Shown: positions 4,721 to 11,520 of the stretch, one piece after another
How the letters are laid out: the number at the start of each line of letters is the position of its first letter
How positions within the stretch are numbered: the first letter of the stretch is position 1
IMG/VR virus record: IMGVR_UViG_3300010334_000303
Location: 1-22,613 of that record
From: a virus
Length of the DNA stretch: 22,613 nt
Strand: one strand, 5' to 3'
Position numbers and translations under genes: made by a program
Notes under the pieces: generated by a model
Seen by the model: the letters and a program-made list of their open reading frames with translations, nothing else
What the model was told of the DNA's origin: nothing
The model's database searches: none

Positions 4721-6790
4721 ATGAAACTCAAAGCACTAACCTTAGCAATTTTATTGGCCCTGGGCAGTACAGCCTACGCTCAGACCAAAGCACTAAATTA
4801 TGAAGCGCAGGAAATTTCAACAGCACTTGTAAAAACAGGTGTACCAGTTGCATGGTCCAGGGGGTTCACTGGCAAAGGTATAACAATTGCCATTGTTGAT
4901 CAGGGCTTTGATTTAACTCATGCAGACTTTGCCAATAAAATTGTTGGCAGTAAAAATTTCTATGATCCAGCATCAGCGGTAACTTGGGGCCATCATGGAA
5001 CACTGATGGCCGGCATCGCGGCCGCAAATAAAAACGGTTCAGGTACAGTTGGTGTTGCACCTGATGCTAACTTATTGTTGGCTCAAGTGGGAGCTGGTGG
5101 CAGTTCAGTTGGCATTAATTTTACCGCAGTAAAGCAAGCAGTGGATTGGGCCAGTGCCAACGGCGCATCAGTTATCAATCTGAGCCTTGGATCCGTGTTT
5201 GATCCAAATTTTACCAATGGTATCTCTCAAATGTCTGCAGGAATTTATAAAGCACCTGCCGCATATGGATCATTGTATGGTTATAGTACAACCGATGTGC
5301 AAGCATTTGCTGTAGGTACCAACAGAGGAAGTATCATTGTTGCGGCCGCAGGCAATCAGGGACTGGCATACTCACAGGTACCTGGCATGTTTGCCACGCA
5401 GGTTGATAGCACAGGTAAACTAGTACTTGGCGGCAAAATGCTGATTGTTGGATTTGCTGATACCAACGGCAATATTGCCACAGCATCAAACAAGGCCGGC
5501 TCCATTTGTAATAACATATCTGGCTCTACCTGTAACGATCCTTATCTTGTCAAAGACTTTTATGTTGTTGCGCCAGGCATGCAGTTGTATGGCTCAGTGG
5601 CCAATCAATATGGATTGAAAGATGACAAAGGCAATTTGAACACCAGCGGCTCAATTGCAGTTACTGGATCCAGTGGCGCCACGGCCTATGTGTCAGGTGG
5701 CGTGGCGTTGATGAAACAGGCGTGGCCACAGTTAAGGTCAGAACAAATTGTTTCATTGATTCTAAATACAGCCACGCCAATGGGCGATTCAAATGTTACC
5801 GGTCGCGGCATGGTTAACTTTGACAAGGCAACCCAGCCAATGGGCACAGTTACACTGGCCAACATGACCAAATTGAATGGCTCTGGACCACAAGGTAAAA
5901 CAGTTGGCCTCACTGGCACCGGAGTAGCTACATCTGGTGCAATTAGTTTGGCCACCAGCTCAGTGCTACAAAATACTCAAGTGGTTGACAGCATTGGTCG
6001 TAACTATACTGTAAACTTAACACAGGCAGTTGGATTTACCAACTCAATGAGTTACCAATATGCCAGTCCTTGGATGGCTATGGCTTCGTCAAACTACAGA
6101 CACATGGCAGTACCATTTGGTAAAGATGGTGTAATAACATTCATGACCAGTGACACAGGTACCGCAAGTCAATATGAGTGGCAACATAGTGAGCGCACTC
6201 GACTTAACTTTGAAGTGGGTGCATTAAAGGAATTGAATAGTGTACTTGGTTCACAAGGTGGTGGCGCATTGGCATTTGGCGGTAGCAATACCACATGGTT
6301 TGGTGGCGGCGGCAGTTACAAGATTGCCGAGAATACTGCACTGATTGGAAAATATACTGTGGGCTTTACCAAAACCTCCAATGTACAAGATAGTATGGTA
6401 CAATTAGACTCTACAATTATAAGCGACTCATGGAAGCTTGGAGCATCACAAGAACGAGTGTTTATCAATCAAGGCAAATTACATGATGAAATTACTCTAG
6501 CCGTGGCACAACCAGTACAAGTACGAAGTGGTAGTGCAACAGTAACTGGAGTCACATCTTACACATACACAGACAATGGTGATGGCACAAGTACTGCAAA
6601 TCCGCAGTCACAAACAATGCGTTCAAGCTTGGCTCCGCAAGTTCGTGAAATGGATCTGGTACTTGGTTATACTGTCAAACATACCAATGCAACCAGTGTT
6701 GGATTTAATGTGGTACGCCAGTTCAATGCAGGTGGTGCCGCAGGTGTACAAGCAACAGGATTTTCAATAATGGCCCGTAGCGTATTTTAA
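4721..6790 (+). CDS. secreted subtilisin-like protease with autotransporter-like C-terminus
   Basis: The 689-residue protein has a Sec signal peptide (MKLKALTLAILLALGSTAYA, cleaved before Q21). The S8 peptidase domain spans about 45-370 and is catalytically complete: Asp60 in IVDQGFDLTH, His92 in HHGTLMAG, oxyanion Asn212 in AAAGNQG, and Ser318 in GSSGATAYVSG (the usual Pro of GTSxAxP is Ala). Residues about 410-689 are amphipathic strands, and the chain ends in Phe (SIMARSVF). This matches the order of S8 autotransporters such as SphB1 and NalP, where the barrel anchors a surface protease. The segment DEITLAVAQPVQVRSG resembles their barrel motif. It is most likely a cell-surface protease made by the infected host; a virion role is possible. 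A consensus promoter lies upstream. Confidence 0.85.
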   Translation: MKLKALTLAILLALGSTAYAQTKALNYEAQEISTALVKTGVPVAWSRGFTGKGITIAIVDQGFDLTHADFANKIVGSKNFYDPASAVTWGHHGTLMAGIAAANKNGSGTVGVAPDANLLLAQVGAGGSSVGINFTAVKQAVDWASANGASVINLSLGSVFDPNFTNGISQMSAGIYKAPAAYGSLYGYSTTDVQAFAVGTNRGSIIVAAAGNQGLAYSQVPGMFATQVDSTGKLVLGGKMLIVGFADTNGNIATASNKAGSICNNISGSTCNDPYLVKDFYVVAPGMQLYGSVANQYGLKDDKGNLNTSGSIAVTGSSGATAYVSGGVALMKQAWPQLRSEQIVSLILNTATPMGDSNVTGRGMVNFDKATQPMGTVTLANMTKLNGSGPQGKTVGLTGTGVATSGAISLATSSVLQNTQVVDSIGRNYTVNLTQAVGFTNSMSYQYASPWMAMASSNYRHMAVPFGKDGVITFMTSDTGTASQYEWQHSERTRLNFEVGALKELNSVLGSQGGGALAFGGSNTTWFGGGGSYKIAENTALIGKYTVGFTKTSNVQDSMVQLDSTIISDSWKLGASQERVFINQGKLHDEITLAVAQPVQVRSGSATVTGVTSYTYTDNGDGTSTANPQSQTMRSSLAPQVREMDLVLGYTVKHTNATSVGFNVVRQFNAGGAAGVQATGFSIMARSVF

Positions 6791-6800
6791 GGAAAAACAG

Positions 6801-6998
6801 ATGCAGGATCGTGACCATGTACGGCAACGAATGACTGAAATTATGGAGCTCATAGACAGCTCTATTCAGTTGACAGACGATAGAGAAGAGCTTATAATGT
6901 TAGCATGTGCCATGTTACAACGCACAGTAGAATTACTCGATGACACTATTGGTGAACAAGGTCGAGATACCATATTAAAAGGATCACTAAGTGAGTAA
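6801..6998 (+). CDS. small helical phage protein, 65 aa
   Basis: AAGGAAAAACAG supplies an SD for ATG 6801, ten bases after the subtilase stop. The acidic, helical product (RQRMTEIMELIDSSIQLTDD; ACAMLQRTVELLDDTIG) is of unknown function and may dimerise. It overlaps the next gene by 8 bases and opens the run of small genes 6801-9338 that reads through from the subtilase. Confidence 0.7.
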   Translation: MQDRDHVRQRMTEIMELIDSSIQLTDDREELIMLACAMLQRTVELLDDTIGEQGRDTILKGSLSE

Positions 6999-7245
6999 AG
7001 CCAAACACAAACCTTATCAATGGATTGACGGTGAAACAGCGGATCGTATTACCAGCATGAATCTCAAAGACTATCGTGCGTATCTAAAGAAAGAAATCAA
7101 GCTGTGGAAGAAGAATCCCAAGACTGACACCAACCCAAGTGGCCATTGGATGCACCCAGAGGATGTGGGCATTAACATGCAGACCATTGCGGCATTGGAT
7201 TTGATCATCAGTCACTTTCCAGAAACACCGGATGAGATAAAATGA
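6991..7245 (+). CDS. small phage protein, 84 aa (GTG start)
   Basis: The start codon is GTG at 6991, with AAAGGA eight bases upstream and an overlap with the preceding stop. The product is basic in its first half (KHKPYQWIDGETADRITSMNLKDYRAYLKKEIKLWKKN), with HWMHPED in the middle and a C-terminal helix. I recognise no family. The stop overlaps the next start (ATGA). Confidence 0.7.
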   Translation: MSKAKHKPYQWIDGETADRITSMNLKDYRAYLKKEIKLWKKNPKTDTNPSGHWMHPEDVGINMQTIAALDLIISHFPETPDEIK

Positions 7246-7439
7246 AAAAATGGATATATGTAATTTTAATGGGACTATTATGGTCCATGGTTGTAGTAAG
7301 TATTTTTAGTGCAGTTGCTACCAAGCCTCCACAAGTCATGTGCCTTGGGGGTATTGTAATGACACCAGACAAAGGTGGAGACATGTGGGTCCAGAAGGGC
7401 CTATTCCCAACGCATTGTATGCCTGTAGACAAGGATTAA
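7242..7439 (+). CDS. small single-span membrane protein, 65 aa
   Basis: An N-terminal hydrophobic segment (WIYVILMGLLWSMVVVSIFSAVA, about 4-26) after MKK is a signal anchor or signal peptide. The short remainder carries two Cys (VMCLGG, THCMPV) that could form a disulfide in the periplasm. No function is recognised. It is coupled to the upstream gene by ATGA and to the next by a one-base gap. Confidence 0.65.
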   Translation: MKKWIYVILMGLLWSMVVVSIFSAVATKPPQVMCLGGIVMTPDKGGDMWVQKGLFPTHCMPVDKD

Positions 7440-7440
7440 T

Positions 7441-8028
7441 ATGAAAAAAGAACTAGACGAATTGTTGTGCAAGAAGTATCCAAAGATGATGGTGAACCGT
7501 GAAAAGTCCATGCGAGAAACTTGCATGTGTTGGGGATTTGAATGCGGCGATGGTTGGTTCCAAATTCTAAATCAACTCATGGGCAATATACAACATCACA
7601 TTGACTGGCGTCTTCGTCAGCGTGAAGTTGCTATCAAAATGAGAGAAATTGCTGTGCAACTGAAAGCTGGCAACAGTGAGTTATTTGATCATGACATGAT
7701 GGACATGATCAATCTAGAGTACAAAGAAAAGCGCCGGCAAGAACTTATTGAAGATCCATTGCGTGAAGTACCAGAGGCCATTCATCAAGTTACCTTAGAC
7801 CAAGTTAAAGAGAAGTTTGGCACATTGCGATTTTACTACACTGGCGGTGACGAATACATCAGTGGACTTGTTAGCATGGCAGAAAGCATGAGTGGTGTCA
7901 CTTGCGAGGAATGTGGCAATCCTGGTAAACAAGTTGGTGGTGGTTGGATTACAACCTTGTGCCAAACTCATGCAGAAGCTCGGGGAATCTTTTTTGACAA
8001 TGAAGAAGATGAAACTGTCGACAATTAA
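7441..8028 (+). CDS. phage protein with C-terminal zinc-ribbon-like motif, 195 aa
   Basis: The N-terminal block MCWGFECGDGWFQILNQL (29-46) and the central block QVTLDQVKEKFGTLRFYYTGGDEYI (116-140) resemble a hypothetical protein that recurs in many phages, as I recall it. The C-terminus has CEEC (155-158) and CQTH (174-177), a CxxC...CxxH metal-binding arrangement. The function is unknown; zinc binding is inferred from spacing. Its last codons overlap the next gene's start. Confidence 0.75.
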   Translation: MKKELDELLCKKYPKMMVNREKSMRETCMCWGFECGDGWFQILNQLMGNIQHHIDWRLRQREVAIKMREIAVQLKAGNSELFDHDMMDMINLEYKEKRRQELIEDPLREVPEAIHQVTLDQVKEKFGTLRFYYTGGDEYISGLVSMAESMSGVTCEECGNPGKQVGGGWITTLCQTHAEARGIFFDNEEDETVDN

Positions 8029-8194
8029 TTGGGAGTTGTGTGGCGCAATAACTGCCATGTGTGTTTGTGTGTATCTTTTGTTTACTATTCCTTGGCCAAG
8101 GCAACAGGTATACAACTGTAGCATTTCAGAAATTAGTCCCGACTATCCTATAGAAGTCAAAGAAGGTTGCCGTAAATTACGGATAGAGAAATAA
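8000..8194 (+). CDS. small membrane protein, 64 aa
   Basis: The frame from ATG 8000 (or ATG 8009, three codons later) gives MKKMKLSTINW, a single hydrophobic span (LCGAITAMCVCVYLLFTIPW, about 14-33) and a short tail with two Cys (NCSISE, EGCRK). An upstream in-frame ATG at 7892 would lie wholly inside the preceding gene and is unlikely. It overlaps that gene by about 29 bases and stops one base before the next start. A periplasm-facing accessory role is possible; no family was identified. Confidence 0.65.
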   Translation: MKKMKLSTINWELCGAITAMCVCVYLLFTIPWPRQQVYNCSISEISPDYPIEVKEGCRKLRIEK

Positions 8195-8195
8195 A

Positions 8196-8657
8196 ATGAC
8201 AAAAGAAACAATCTTTTACATCAAGCAAGGCCGCAAGTATATCCCTCACAGCACATACAATAGTGAGTTCTGTGATGCATTTCCCAAAGGCACGCACCTG
8301 GTACAAAGCTATGCAGGCGGGAGTCTGCGTAGGTTCAATATTGATCCAAAGTATGCACCAATGATTGCCGCTGGCCGGGTCGCCGAGGAAAAGATTAGTG
8401 AAGTGTTAATGAAGGCCAACGAACTACGGCCAATGACTGCACCAATTACCCCAGCGGCTCACCGAGCATGGATGAAGCTGAAGAAAGAGCTCGGCAACGA
8501 TGCTATGTTGACTAGAGGTAGTGCAAGAGAAGCGGCCGAGTCAGCAGTCAATGCAATGGTTCAAGAAGCTGGCACTCTCATGGAACATCCAATGGTACAA
8601 GCCGCCTACCAGGAGTTTGAAGTAATCTGTAAATTGGTCAACGAGCAAAATAAGTAA
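8196..8657 (+). CDS. phage protein of unknown function, 153 aa
   Basis: Begins MTKETIFYIKQGRKYIPHSTYNSEF, then GTHLVQSYAGGSLRRFNIDP, which is a small beta-rich N-terminus. A helical remainder is rich in Ala, Glu and Lys (RVAEEKISEVLMKANEL; AREAAESAVNAMVQEAG). I recognise no catalytic motif. The position among short phage genes and the three-base spacing to the downstream oxygenase-like gene put it in the same transcript. Confidence 0.75.
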   Translation: MTKETIFYIKQGRKYIPHSTYNSEFCDAFPKGTHLVQSYAGGSLRRFNIDPKYAPMIAAGRVAEEKISEVLMKANELRPMTAPITPAAHRAWMKLKKELGNDAMLTRGSAREAAESAVNAMVQEAGTLMEHPMVQAAYQEFEVICKLVNEQNK

Positions 8658-8660
8658 AGG

Positions 8661-9338
8661 ATGAAAGTACAAGCGCATCCGGACTATTTTTGCCCTTTAT
8701 CGTTGAAGTTACCGCAGACCGCAAAAACCTTCCTACAAGAATTCTTTGTAGATGATTTAAAGGAACAACAATCAAAGAAAAGGCAGTTGGGTTTATATCC
8801 ACTGCCTGATTCTACAGCCTTGATTGAATTAAAGGAATTGGTAGATAACTTTTTGGCGCCACTGCAATTGGCGGCCGGTTCGTATGGTGCATTTGCATTG
8901 AAAGAGTCCACGCAAGATGTCAACATACATGTTGACGCCATGCGTCTCAATACCAGACTGAGTTTTTATGAACTTGCAGAAACACCGGGTGTTATCAATT
9001 GGTGGCAAGATGATGGAACAGGATATGAAGCATGGCGACCCAGTTACCTGGGTGGTAGCCCAATCCTTGATTATCGCTTTCCTTGGGTTGATGATTTACA
9101 AGCAGGAAAAAGAACTTGGGATGAAGTCCCCAAGCCTGTATTTGGTACAAGTACAGCAGTACCTAGTGCTTTATTAATGACAGCACTACCACACAATGTA
9201 TTTCAAGGGCCAGGCTTTAGAATCACAATCACCTGCCAGATTGTTAACCGTCAAACTCGTTCAGTTGAACACACTTGGCAACAAGTACAACAGCATTTTA
9301 ACTCCATTGCATTGCCTGCCAGTGCATACGAATCGTAG
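8661..9338 (+). CDS. 2OG-Fe(II)-oxygenase-like protein (HxD...H...R), 225 aa
   Basis: A double-stranded beta-helix iron triad is suggested by H90-V-D92, H178 and R187, with WW at 114-115 after the first strand. The same residues sit at nearly the same positions in the protein at 20272 (H90, D92, H176, R187), so the two are probably homologs. Members of this superfamily use Fe(II), O2 and 2-oxoglutarate to hydroxylate or otherwise oxidise proteins, nucleic acids or small molecules; the substrate here is unknown. The start ATG 8661 follows AAAGG. The 3' end overlaps the convergent methyltransferase gene by 41 bases. Confidence 0.6.
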   Translation: MKVQAHPDYFCPLSLKLPQTAKTFLQEFFVDDLKEQQSKKRQLGLYPLPDSTALIELKELVDNFLAPLQLAAGSYGAFALKESTQDVNIHVDAMRLNTRLSFYELAETPGVINWWQDDGTGYEAWRPSYLGGSPILDYRFPWVDDLQAGKRTWDEVPKPVFGTSTAVPSALLMTALPHNVFQGPGFRITITCQIVNRQTRSVEHTWQQVQQHFNSIALPASAYES

Positions 9339-10101
9339 CATAGCCAGATCCAAAGTAGTCGGAGCCAGACATGAATTTAAACAGCTGGCCATTGTAATTG
9401 GGATTGGCAGTGATTAGTTTTATAGTTGTTTGTGCTACCTCTGCTGATTTTGCAAAGAACACTTTGTTTTTGCCCCACATGATTGGATACAGCAATTTTT
9501 CTTGATGGGCAATCACAGTGGCCCAAGTGCGTAGCGGTGCACCTGTGCACCAGTCGTCTACAATGTAGATACCACGATCTTTTAGCTTGGGTAACGACTT
9601 TCTAATGGTGTTGAGATTTTCAGCAACACCGTCCCCGTAGTCATGATGTATAATATCATACTGTTCATCAGCTTCTGCTTCGCTCAGGTAGCAAGTCAAG
9701 GACATTGTCCTGCCAGTCAATTGTTCAGATCTTGTGGCAATCCAGGATTGCATATCTTTGGCAGTAGATAATGTTGCTAACACTTCTATTTCTTCTTGGC
9801 TTAAACAACGATTAAAGTGATCTGTATACCAAGCACCACTAGAGTTTGTTTCCTTTGCCCCGATAAAGTTCAAATGATCAACACCGGTAAATTTTACACT
9901 ATTATGACCGGTTTCGCACAATGCTTCATTAAATATTGCAAGTCCACCGCCGATGTAAGATCCAAGTTCTAGGAACTTATCAATTTTGGGTAAACTACCA
10001 AATAACAGCCAACATGCTATGACATCCTCCGGTGGACTTAACATTCCAAGCTTTAGGACATGTTGATAGATGTTGTTTAGATTTTTCCAGGAATAGTCCA
10101 C
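9298..10101 (-). CDS. class I SAM-dependent methyltransferase
   Basis: The only minus-strand gene I support, 267 residues. The start is GTG (10101-10099), preceded on the minus strand by TTGGAGAAAAA. Motif I is FLELGSYIGGG (43-53), motif II ends at GVDHLNF (D75), and DIIHHDYGDG plus IYIVDDWC supply the later acidic strands. The layout resembles the Methyltransf_24/CmcI-type O-methyltransferases, which act on small molecules or glycans. The acceptor is unknown. It lies between two oxygenase-like genes, converging on one and diverging from the other with only 16 bases between starts. Confidence 0.8.
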   Translation of the reverse strand: MDYSWKNLNNIYQHVLKLGMLSPPEDVIACWLLFGSLPKIDKFLELGSYIGGGLAIFNEALCETGHNSVKFTGVDHLNFIGAKETNSSGAWYTDHFNRCLSQEEIEVLATLSTAKDMQSWIATRSEQLTGRTMSLTCYLSEAEADEQYDIIHHDYGDGVAENLNTIRKSLPKLKDRGIYIVDDWCTGAPLRTWATVIAHQEKLLYPIMWGKNKVFFAKSAEVAQTTIKLITANPNYNGQLFKFMSGSDYFGSGYATIRMHWQAMQWS

Positions 10102-10117
10102 TTTTTCTCCAATAAGT

Positions 10118-10660
10118 ATGTGTATGATTGACGACTTCTATGTATACGAAACACCTGACTTTTTAGATCTTCCTTACATTAAAAAACTAGTTATGGACAA
10201 GCTTGAGGCAGAGTTTGTCCTTAAAGGGTATGTGAGAATTGACGTCAGTACCGACGACTATCTAAAATCACTGCAAGAAAGGTTTGTATTCTTGGGTGGT
10301 TGGTTGAACATATATCATACCCCTCCAACAGGGTATATCCCCTTGCACATCGACGGACATCGACTGGCGGCATTCAACATACCAATCAGTGGATGTGATG
10401 ATACATCTGCTACAATTTACTATGAGCCAGTTGACGGCGAGATTGAAAAAGTCTACAAGCCTGACGAACGGCACTACCGAATCACGGGAGAGATGAAAGA
10501 GGTTTATAGATTTTCATTGAAGCGTCCTGCACTGATTCGCAATGATGTGGCTCACGATGTAAAACGATTTGACTCCACTGATATTAGGATCATTGCCAGT
10601 TGGGGAGTAGCAGGCACCTTTGAAGAGTGCAGAAAAAAATTCAAAGAAATTTTGCCATAA
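10118..10660 (+). CDS. 2OG-Fe(II)-oxygenase-like protein (HxD...H...R), 180 aa
   Basis: H77-I-D79 in PLHIDGHRLAAFNIPI, H146 in NDVAHDVKR and R157 in DIRIIASWGV give the facial-triad pattern plus the 2-oxoglutarate-binding Arg eleven residues after the second His. The HIDxxR...FNIPI block is shared with the protein at 20272 (HIDALERG...ARFNIPI). ATG 10118 and ATG 10124 are both possible and neither has a clear SD. There is no room for a promoter in the 16-base divergent gap, so it may be read from upstream, antisense to the methyltransferase. Confidence 0.65.
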   Translation: MCMIDDFYVYETPDFLDLPYIKKLVMDKLEAEFVLKGYVRIDVSTDDYLKSLQERFVFLGGWLNIYHTPPTGYIPLHIDGHRLAAFNIPISGCDDTSATIYYEPVDGEIEKVYKPDERHYRITGEMKEVYRFSLKRPALIRNDVAHDVKRFDSTDIRIIASWGVAGTFEECRKKFKEILP

Positions 10661-10664
10661 GAGG

Positions 10665-10693
10665 TAGACTTCTAAGTTAAAAGGATATATAAT
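10665..10693 (+). promoter_or_regulatory. probable sigma70 promoter
   Basis: TAGACT (10665-10670), a 17-bp spacer and TATAAT (10688-10693). It lies just after the oxygenase-like gene and would start a transcript at about 10700. Confidence 0.6.
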
Positions 10694-10699
10694 AATACT

Positions 10700-10819
10700 A
10701 TGTTAAATGTAAAATTGTTACCAGGTAATACAGGACCAGCCACAGAGGATACTCCGAGGCCGTAACTCTACGCATAGTGAGATTACAGGCCCTGGAAATA
10801 AAAACTCCGGGGCTTTTTT
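10700..10819 (+). ncRNA. candidate small RNA of about 120 nt
   Basis: A promoter-terminator pair encloses about 120 bases with no plausible gene (only a 21-codon frame from ATG 10700, lacking an SD). An internal hairpin is visible at 10752-10776: GTAACTC pairs with GAG/TTAC (one bulge) and CTA with TAG around CGCA. The terminator hairpin closes the 3' end. It may be a regulatory RNA or the processed leader of the tRNA array. Confidence 0.4.
10789..10819 (+). terminator. Rho-independent terminator
   Basis: GCCCTGGA (10789-10796) pairs with TCCGGGGC (10806-10813), 8 bp with one T-G, followed by six T. It stands only five bases before tRNA-Gly(GCC). That tRNA has no promoter of its own in between, so it must depend on readthrough or antitermination. 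Confidence 0.85.
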
Positions 10820-10824
10820 ATTGT

Positions 10825-10900
10825 GCGGGCGTAGCTCAGTTGGTAGAGCATTACCTTGCCAAGGTAAATGTCGTCGGTTCGAACCCGATCGCCCGCTCCA
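10825..10900 (+). tRNA. tRNA-Gly (anticodon GCC)
   Basis: Acceptor GCGGGCG (10825-10831) pairs with CGCCCGC (10890-10896); discriminator T and encoded CCA follow. The anticodon loop TTGCCAA sits on a TTACC/GGTAA stem. The T-loop is TTCGAAC. Confidence 0.95.
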
Positions 10901-10903
10901 GGC

Positions 10904-10923
10904 TTGTTGTAGAAATACAACAA
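10904..10923 (+). promoter_or_regulatory. palindromic element, copy 2 (TGTA-GAAA-TACA core)
   Basis: TTGTTGTA (10904-10911) and TACAACAA (10916-10923) are perfect 8-bp arms around GAAA. A -35 box starts 19 bases further on, at 10943. The same arrangement recurs at 11013-11031. Confidence 0.55.
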
Positions 10924-10942
10924 AAATAAAGGCAGATAGTTG

Positions 10943-10971
10943 TTGACAGGAATGAGTAGATAGCATATACT
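10943..10971 (+). promoter_or_regulatory. sigma70-type promoter
   Basis: TTGACA (10943-10948), a 17-bp spacer and TATACT (10966-10971). It is the first of two tandem promoters for the tRNA array. Confidence 0.85.
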
Positions 10972-10980
10972 AGTTGAATA

Positions 10981-10994
10981 CTGTAGCAATACAG
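10981..10994 (+). promoter_or_regulatory. palindromic element, copy 3 (TGTA-GCAA-TACA core)
   Basis: CTGTA (10981-10985) and TACAG (10990-10994) around GCAA, at or just after the start point of the promoter at 10943. It has shorter arms but the same core as the other copies. Confidence 0.45.
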
Positions 10995-11012
10995 CAGAAA
11001 CAGTTTGAAAAG

Positions 11013-11031
11013 TGTTGTAGAAATACAACAA
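11013..11031 (+). promoter_or_regulatory. palindromic element, copy 4 (TGTA-GAAA-TACA core)
   Basis: TGTTGTA (11013-11019) and TACAACA (11024-11030) flank GAAA. It lies 18 bases before the -35 box at 11050, almost the same spacing as copy 2 to its promoter. Confidence 0.55.
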
Positions 11032-11049
11032 AAGAAAGTTAGAAAACGG

Positions 11050-11078
11050 TTGACATTACGGCATTGTCCGTATATAAT
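11050..11078 (+). promoter_or_regulatory. sigma70-type promoter, full consensus, for the tRNA array
   Basis: TTGACA (11050-11055), a 17-bp spacer and TATAAT (11073-11078). The spacer holds an inverted repeat TACGG/CCGTA (11057-11061, 11068-11072). Transcription starts near 11085, immediately before the leader hairpin. Confidence 0.92.
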
Positions 11079-11085
11079 AACCAAA

Positions 11086-11122
11086 CACTACAGCGAAAGT
11101 TGTAGTGATTGTTCTTTAAAAA
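11086..11122 (+). promoter_or_regulatory. rrn-like antitermination leader: stem-loop plus boxA-like element
   Basis: CACTACA (11086-11092) and TGTAGTG (11101-11107) form a 7-bp hairpin at the transcript start. TGTTCTTTAAAA (11110-11121) follows and matches the bacterial rRNA boxA TGCTCTTTAACA at 10 of 12 positions. A boxB-like stem before boxA is the order found in rrn leaders, where NusB/NusE bind boxA and let RNA polymerase ignore Rho on untranslated RNA. A long, structured tRNA array is the kind of transcript that would need it. Confidence 0.6.
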
Positions 11123-11137
11123 TTTGGTGGCATTTGT

Positions 11138-11212
11138 GCTCGATTCGTCTATCGGTTAGGACATCTGGTTTTCATCCAGGCAAGAGCGGTTCGATTCCGC
11201 TATCGAGTACCA
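11138..11212 (+). tRNA. tRNA-Glu (anticodon TTC)
   Basis: Acceptor GCTCGAT (11138-11144) pairs with ATCGAGT (11202-11208), G-T at the first pair; discriminator A and CCA follow. The loop TTTTCAT carries TTC. The T-loop is TTCGATT. Confidence 0.93.
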
Positions 11213-11425
11213 TATGCAAGAATACTAAGGTTACCTAGACCACTAGGCGACTGGGATGATGGCAGTGCCGACGGGTGCTGGTCAAGTCCAGGAGCATGAA
11301 ACAGGCGCAAGCTGGATTTGCGGTGGACAATCTAGGAGTAATGACCGTGCAGGCCTATACGAGACGTTCGTATATGGTAGACATAGATGCACAATGGTTC
11401 CTTTAGTATTCTTACATATGGTATT
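11213..11425 (+). ncRNA. structured non-coding element A between tRNA-Glu and tRNA-Leu
   Basis: No gene is supported in these 213 bases, but the stretch folds extensively. The outer stem pairs 11211-11230 with 11401-11420 over 20 positions with one mismatch and one G-T; it includes the last two bases of the tRNA-Glu CCA. Inside, ACCTAGA (about 11233-11239) can pair with TCTAGG (11331-11336), and hairpins occur at CTGG/CCAG (about 11278-11291), CGCAA/TTGCG (about 11306-11322) and TATACGA/TCGTATA (11356-11374), the last enclosed by CCGTGCA/TGCAC. I do not recognise an RNA family. It may be an independent ncRNA or a processing element of the tRNA precursor. Confidence 0.6.
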
Positions 11426-11511
11426 GCGAGTATGGTGAAATCTGGTAGACACAAGAGACTTAAAATCTCTCGCCGCAAGGTGTCCCGGTTCGACTCCGGG
11501 TACTCGCACCA
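11426..11511 (+). tRNA. tRNA-Leu (anticodon TAA)
   Basis: Acceptor GCGAGTA (11426-11432) pairs with TACTCGC (11501-11507), then ACCA. Anticodon loop CTTAAAA on an AGAGA/TCTCT stem. The long class II variable arm (CGCCGCAAGGTG) fits leucine. Confidence 0.95.
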
Positions 11512-11520
11512 AAATTAAGG

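Noticed and set aside
10904-11031. TTGTTGTA/TACAACAA hairpins as terminators
   Set aside because: A-rich rather than T-rich sequence follows the stems on the plus strand, and the minus strand has no gene to end there.
11256-11512. Open frames in and around element A and tRNA-Leu on both strands
   Set aside because: They cross tRNA-Leu or the inverted-repeat stem, lack SDs and resemble no protein; the RNA-structure reading explains the stretch better.
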